Part shown: positions 62,037-64,000 of the stretch, one piece after another
Position numbering within the stretch: position 1 is the stretch's first letter
Layout: each line of letters begins with the position of its first letter
Origin: Lachnoclostridium phytofermentans
GTDB taxonomy: Bacteria; Bacillota; Clostridia; Lachnospirales; Lachnospiraceae
DNA: 64,000 nucleotides
Direction of reading: 5' to 3'
Assembly (NCBI RefSeq): GCF_000733755.1
Contig: NZ_JPOF01000003.1
Span: 722,501 to 786,500, forward strand
The notes under the pieces: model-generated
Database searches by the model: none
The model's input: the letters and a program-made list of their open reading frames with translations, nothing else
What the model was told of the DNA's origin: nothing
Made by a program: the position numbers and the translations under genes

Positions 62037-62091
62037 AATTTCTTTACTCGGCAGTAAAGAATAAGTCAATTGCTTATTCAATTTTGCGTTT

Positions 62092-62120
62092 AGTGTAGCA
62101 CAGGATATCCTGGTTGTCAA
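62092..62120 (-). promoter_or_regulatory. MATE promoter with palindrome in the spacer
   Basis: Minus strand TTGACA (62120-62115), 17 bases, TACACT (62097-62092). The spacer holds the perfect palindrome CAGGATATCCTG (62101-62112). Confidence 0.7.
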
Positions 62121-62214
62121 CGTACAATGCTGTCTTTTGCCCTATGTTGTATAAAGATATTGCATTATTTTGTCACTTTGGACTTCTTTTGTATCTACAA
62201 ATAGGCAAAGAAAA

Positions 62215-62242
62215 AGCCTTGAAACATTTTGTTTCAAGACTT
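62215..62242 (-). terminator. Terminator of tRNA-Trp
   Basis: GTCTTGAAACA / TGTTTCAAGGC stem (one G-T type mismatch) followed by TTTTTCTTT on the minus strand. Confidence 0.85.
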
Positions 62243-62251
62243 TCTAAGTAA

Positions 62252-62324
62252 CAGGGGCAGTAGGATTTGAACCCACGACCTGCGGTTTTGGAGACCGTTA
62301 TTCTACCAGCTGAACTATACCCCT
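62252..62324 (-). tRNA. trnW: tRNA-Trp (CCA anticodon)
   Basis: 73 bases. Acceptor AGGGGTA pairs with TGCCCCT, discriminator G, D loop AGTTCAGCTGGTAGAA, anticodon loop CTCCAAA giving CCA, T arm GTGGGTTCAAATCCTAC. CCA is not encoded. Promoter at 62362-62390 and terminator just downstream, so it is a single-tRNA unit. Confidence 0.96.
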
Positions 62325-62636
62325 ATATTTGATTAAATTGTGTCACTCACTGTGCTTTATTATGATACTATGAATTGTCATAATTGTCAAGAGAAATATG
62401 AATATAATCTTTCACTATCACAAACACTGATAAATAGCATAGTTAGGCTTATTTAACAACGTTACCACTTTATTATGTAAATTTTACCATGTTTCATTTC
62501 GATTTTTTTCCGTTATTATCTCACTTTTTTTACAGAAAAGAATACATTATTATAGTAAATTAATTCGGTAGACTAATAAATTTGCATGTAAGTAGTCTCT
62601 ATTTTTTAGTGCGAAACAAGTGCAGGAGAAGGAGTA
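62325..62636. other. Divergent intergenic region tRNA-Trp / small ORF
   Basis: 312 AT-rich bases holding the tRNA promoter at 62362-62390; I see nothing else definite, apart from the AGAAGGAG ribosome site for the ORF at 62637. Confidence 0.5.
62362..62390 (-). promoter_or_regulatory. tRNA-Trp promoter
   Basis: Minus strand perfect TTGACA (62390-62385), 17 bases, TATCAT (62367-62362). Confidence 0.8.
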
Positions 62637-62852
62637 ATGATGTCACAAATAGCAAAAGAATCTTCATTTAGTAATAAAGAGTCTAGGAACCTAGAGGCAA
62701 AAGATTTCCATTGTTACTACAAAGCACCATACTGTCCTAATAATCCATATGCGAAGCATTATATTAATTCATATAATGCTGTAATTCATGACTCGCAATC
62801 CCAAAATCTTTCGTCTAAAAAACATAGTAATCGCGACTATGAGAAACATTAA
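62637..62852 (+). CDS. Small hypothetical protein
   Basis: 71 residues (or 70 from the second ATG at 62640). A strong ribosome site AGAAGGAG precedes the paired ATGs, and a terminator follows at 62948-62985, so it has the frame of a real gene. The product is hydrophilic and rich in Ser, Asn, Tyr, Lys and His, with a central HCYYKAPYCPNNPYAKHY holding two Cys and several aromatic residues. No membrane segment or known domain. I do not recognise it; spore-coat or small metal-binding roles would be guesses. Confidence 0.55.
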   Translation: MMSQIAKESSFSNKESRNLEAKDFHCYYKAPYCPNNPYAKHYINSYNAVIHDSQSQNLSSKKHSNRDYEKH

Positions 62853-62947
62853 TTTTATACATCAAAAAAAGATTCCATAAGAGTAGTTTTTATATAAAAA
62901 AATTATATTATCTTATATACTATAAAAACTATTCCTTGGTAAAAAAG

Positions 62948-62985
62948 GGTGCCTCAAAATGCATATATCTACATTCTGAGGCACC
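62948..62985. terminator. Bidirectional terminator
   Basis: GGTGCCTCA / TGAGGCACC with a 20-base loop, T tracts on both strands (TATGTTTTTTT and CCCTTTTTT). Serves the small ORF and the convergent flavoprotein gene. Confidence 0.9.
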
Positions 62986-63076
62986 TATGTTTTTTTACAT
63001 AAATTGGTGCTTGGATACCTTTTTGAATCAACAGTTCCAAGCCATACAAACTCTCAAAAATTTGTCATACATATAA

Positions 63077-64000
63077 CTATACTAACTTTCTACCCATTAA
63101 GACACCCATGACCGATGCCATCATAAGACCTCTCGTCCATCCAGAAGAATCTCCTAGACAGTGAAGCCCCTTAATGTTTGTATCAAACTCTGGTGTCATC
63201 TTAATACGGTTACTGTAGAACTTTAATTCTGGCGAATATAATAAGGTTTCTGTACTTGCAAATCCAGGAACAACATGATCGACTGCCTGAATAAAATTAA
63301 TAATATTGGTCATAGCACGGTATGGCATTGCTGCAGTAATATCTCCGGCAACTGCATCTGGTAGCGTTGGTTTTACATTGGATTGACTTAATTCCTTAGG
63401 CCAGGTTCTTTTTCCAGAAAGAATATCTCCATAACGCTGCACTAGGATATGTCCGCAACTTAACATATTTGTTAATTCGCCAACCTTTTGTGCATAAGCA
63501 ATCGGCTGATTAAATGGAACACTAAAATTATGAGAAACAAGAATAGCAAGGTTCGTATTGTCTGACTTCATTTCTTTATAGGAATGACCATTTACGACTG
63601 CTAAATCATTATCATAGTTTTCCTGACTAACAAACCCTCCAGGATTTTGACAGAAGGTACGTACTTTGTTCTTAAATGGAGCTGGATATCCAATTAACTT
63701 GGATTCATATAATACCTTATTTACATCTTCCATAATTTCGTTACGAACTTCCACACGAACACCAATATCTACGGTTCCCGGCTGGTGAGCAATATCATGT
63801 TCTTCACATATTTTTTCAAGCCAATCAGCACCTTTACGTCCTGTTGCAACAACAATGCTATCTCCCATTAACTCAATGCAATCCTCTTGCTTTACAACGT
63901 TTTCAATAATTGCACCGGTACAGGTATTGTCTTCAATAATAATATTTTTGCATATATAATTAAAATAAATCTCTACACCGTTTTCTAACAGATATTCTTC
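63077..64000 (-). CDS. C-terminal part of a COG2509 FAD-dependent dehydrogenase (runs off window)
   Basis: About 307 residues in view; the frame is open from 64000 through an internal Met at 63868 (44 further codons, EEYLLENGVEIYFN at the edge), so the gene begins outside the window. Recognisable parts: SIVVATGRKGADWLEKI, DIGVRVEVRNEIM, FCQNPGGFVSQENYD, YGDILSGKRT and the C-terminal LHCLGDSSGWTRGLMMASVMGVLMGRKL with the FAD contact. This is the COG2509 group of uncharacterised NAD(FAD)-utilising dehydrogenases. The N-terminal FAD-binding loop is not seen because of the cut. Confidence 0.9.
   Translation of the reverse strand, partial: EEYLLENGVEIYFNYICKNIIIEDNTCTGAIIENVVKQEDCIELMGDSIVVATGRKGADWLEKICEEHDIAHQPGTVDIGVRVEVRNEIMEDVNKVLYESKLIGYPAPFKNKVRTFCQNPGGFVSQENYDNDLAVVNGHSYKEMKSDNTNLAILVSHNFSVPFNQPIAYAQKVGELTNMLSCGHILVQRYGDILSGKRTWPKELSQSNVKPTLPDAVAGDITAAMPYRAMTNIINFIQAVDHVVPGFASTETLLYSPELKFYSNRIKMTPEFDTNIKGLHCLGDSSGWTRGLMMASVMGVLMGRKLV

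Noticed and set aside
61984-62079. Guanidine-II (mini-ykkC) riboswitch before the MATE gene
   Set aside because: Two tandem hairpins are present, but neither has the ACGR loop.

Overview
The window is AT-rich chromosomal DNA from an anaerobic, endospore-forming clostridium, most likely a Lachnospiraceae relative of the Clostridium (Lachnoclostridium) phytofermentans group. Pointers are a small acid-soluble spore protein, AddAB instead of RecBCD, a V-type (not F-type) ATPase operon, a membrane pyrophosphatase, a glmS ribozyme, a ROK/XylB pair and strong AAGGAGG ribosome sites. The genus call is inference from gene content. I see no insertion sequence, prophage, CRISPR array or rRNA; this is core chromosome.

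Layout. 1-3020 (minus): partial unknown gene, a GltD/NfnB-like flavoprotein and a CapA-type lipoprotein. 3141-9373: L-asparaginase, glmS with its self-cleaving ribozyme leader, a coiled-coil protein (minus) and a membrane phospholipase D-like protein. 9576-15961: Hsp33 and a methyltransferase, a divergent xylB/ROK-regulator pair with a palindromic operator, a diacylglycerol-kinase-like lipid kinase and a SASP. 16103-23333: the AddAB recombination nuclease. 23492-27388: a small membrane protein, NAD+ synthetase and a PflX-type radical SAM protein. 27390-27858: a 6S-like RNA with clear promoter and terminator, next to another structured, unexplained stretch. 27916-34206: a histidine kinase/response regulator pair, a secreted Ig-like protein and an MBOAT/DHHW pair for O-acetylation of a surface polymer. 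34360-40013: a very large secreted 5'-nucleotidase, a small membrane protein and a PHP phosphoesterase. 40221-41737: yajC and tgt. 42261-57063: an ion-energetics block: H+-pyrophosphatase, (Map, TVP38), nine-gene V-ATPase operon and a K+/Na+:H+ antiporter. 57527-64000: chemotaxis receptor, asparagine synthetase A, a MATE exporter with an elaborate promoter and leader, tRNA-Trp, a small ORF and the C-terminal part of a COG2509 flavoprotein.

How it works together: the PPase, V-ATPase and antiporter would couple PPi/ATP and monovalent cation gradients; asparaginase, AsnA, glutamine-dependent NadE, GlmS and the GltD-like protein touch amide nitrogen; MBOAT/DHHW, CapA, phospholipase D, lipid kinase and the Ig-like/5'-nucleotidase proteins act at the envelope. 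The least explained signals are regulatory: a perfect palindrome at the inferred tgt start site, a palindrome inside the MATE promoter followed by an attenuator-like leader, a 43-bp element found twice directly before terminators, the unknown structured region beside the 6S-like RNA, and a V-ATPase rotor subunit without the usual glutamine. All promoter, terminator and RNA calls are from reading by eye; no folding or database search was run.
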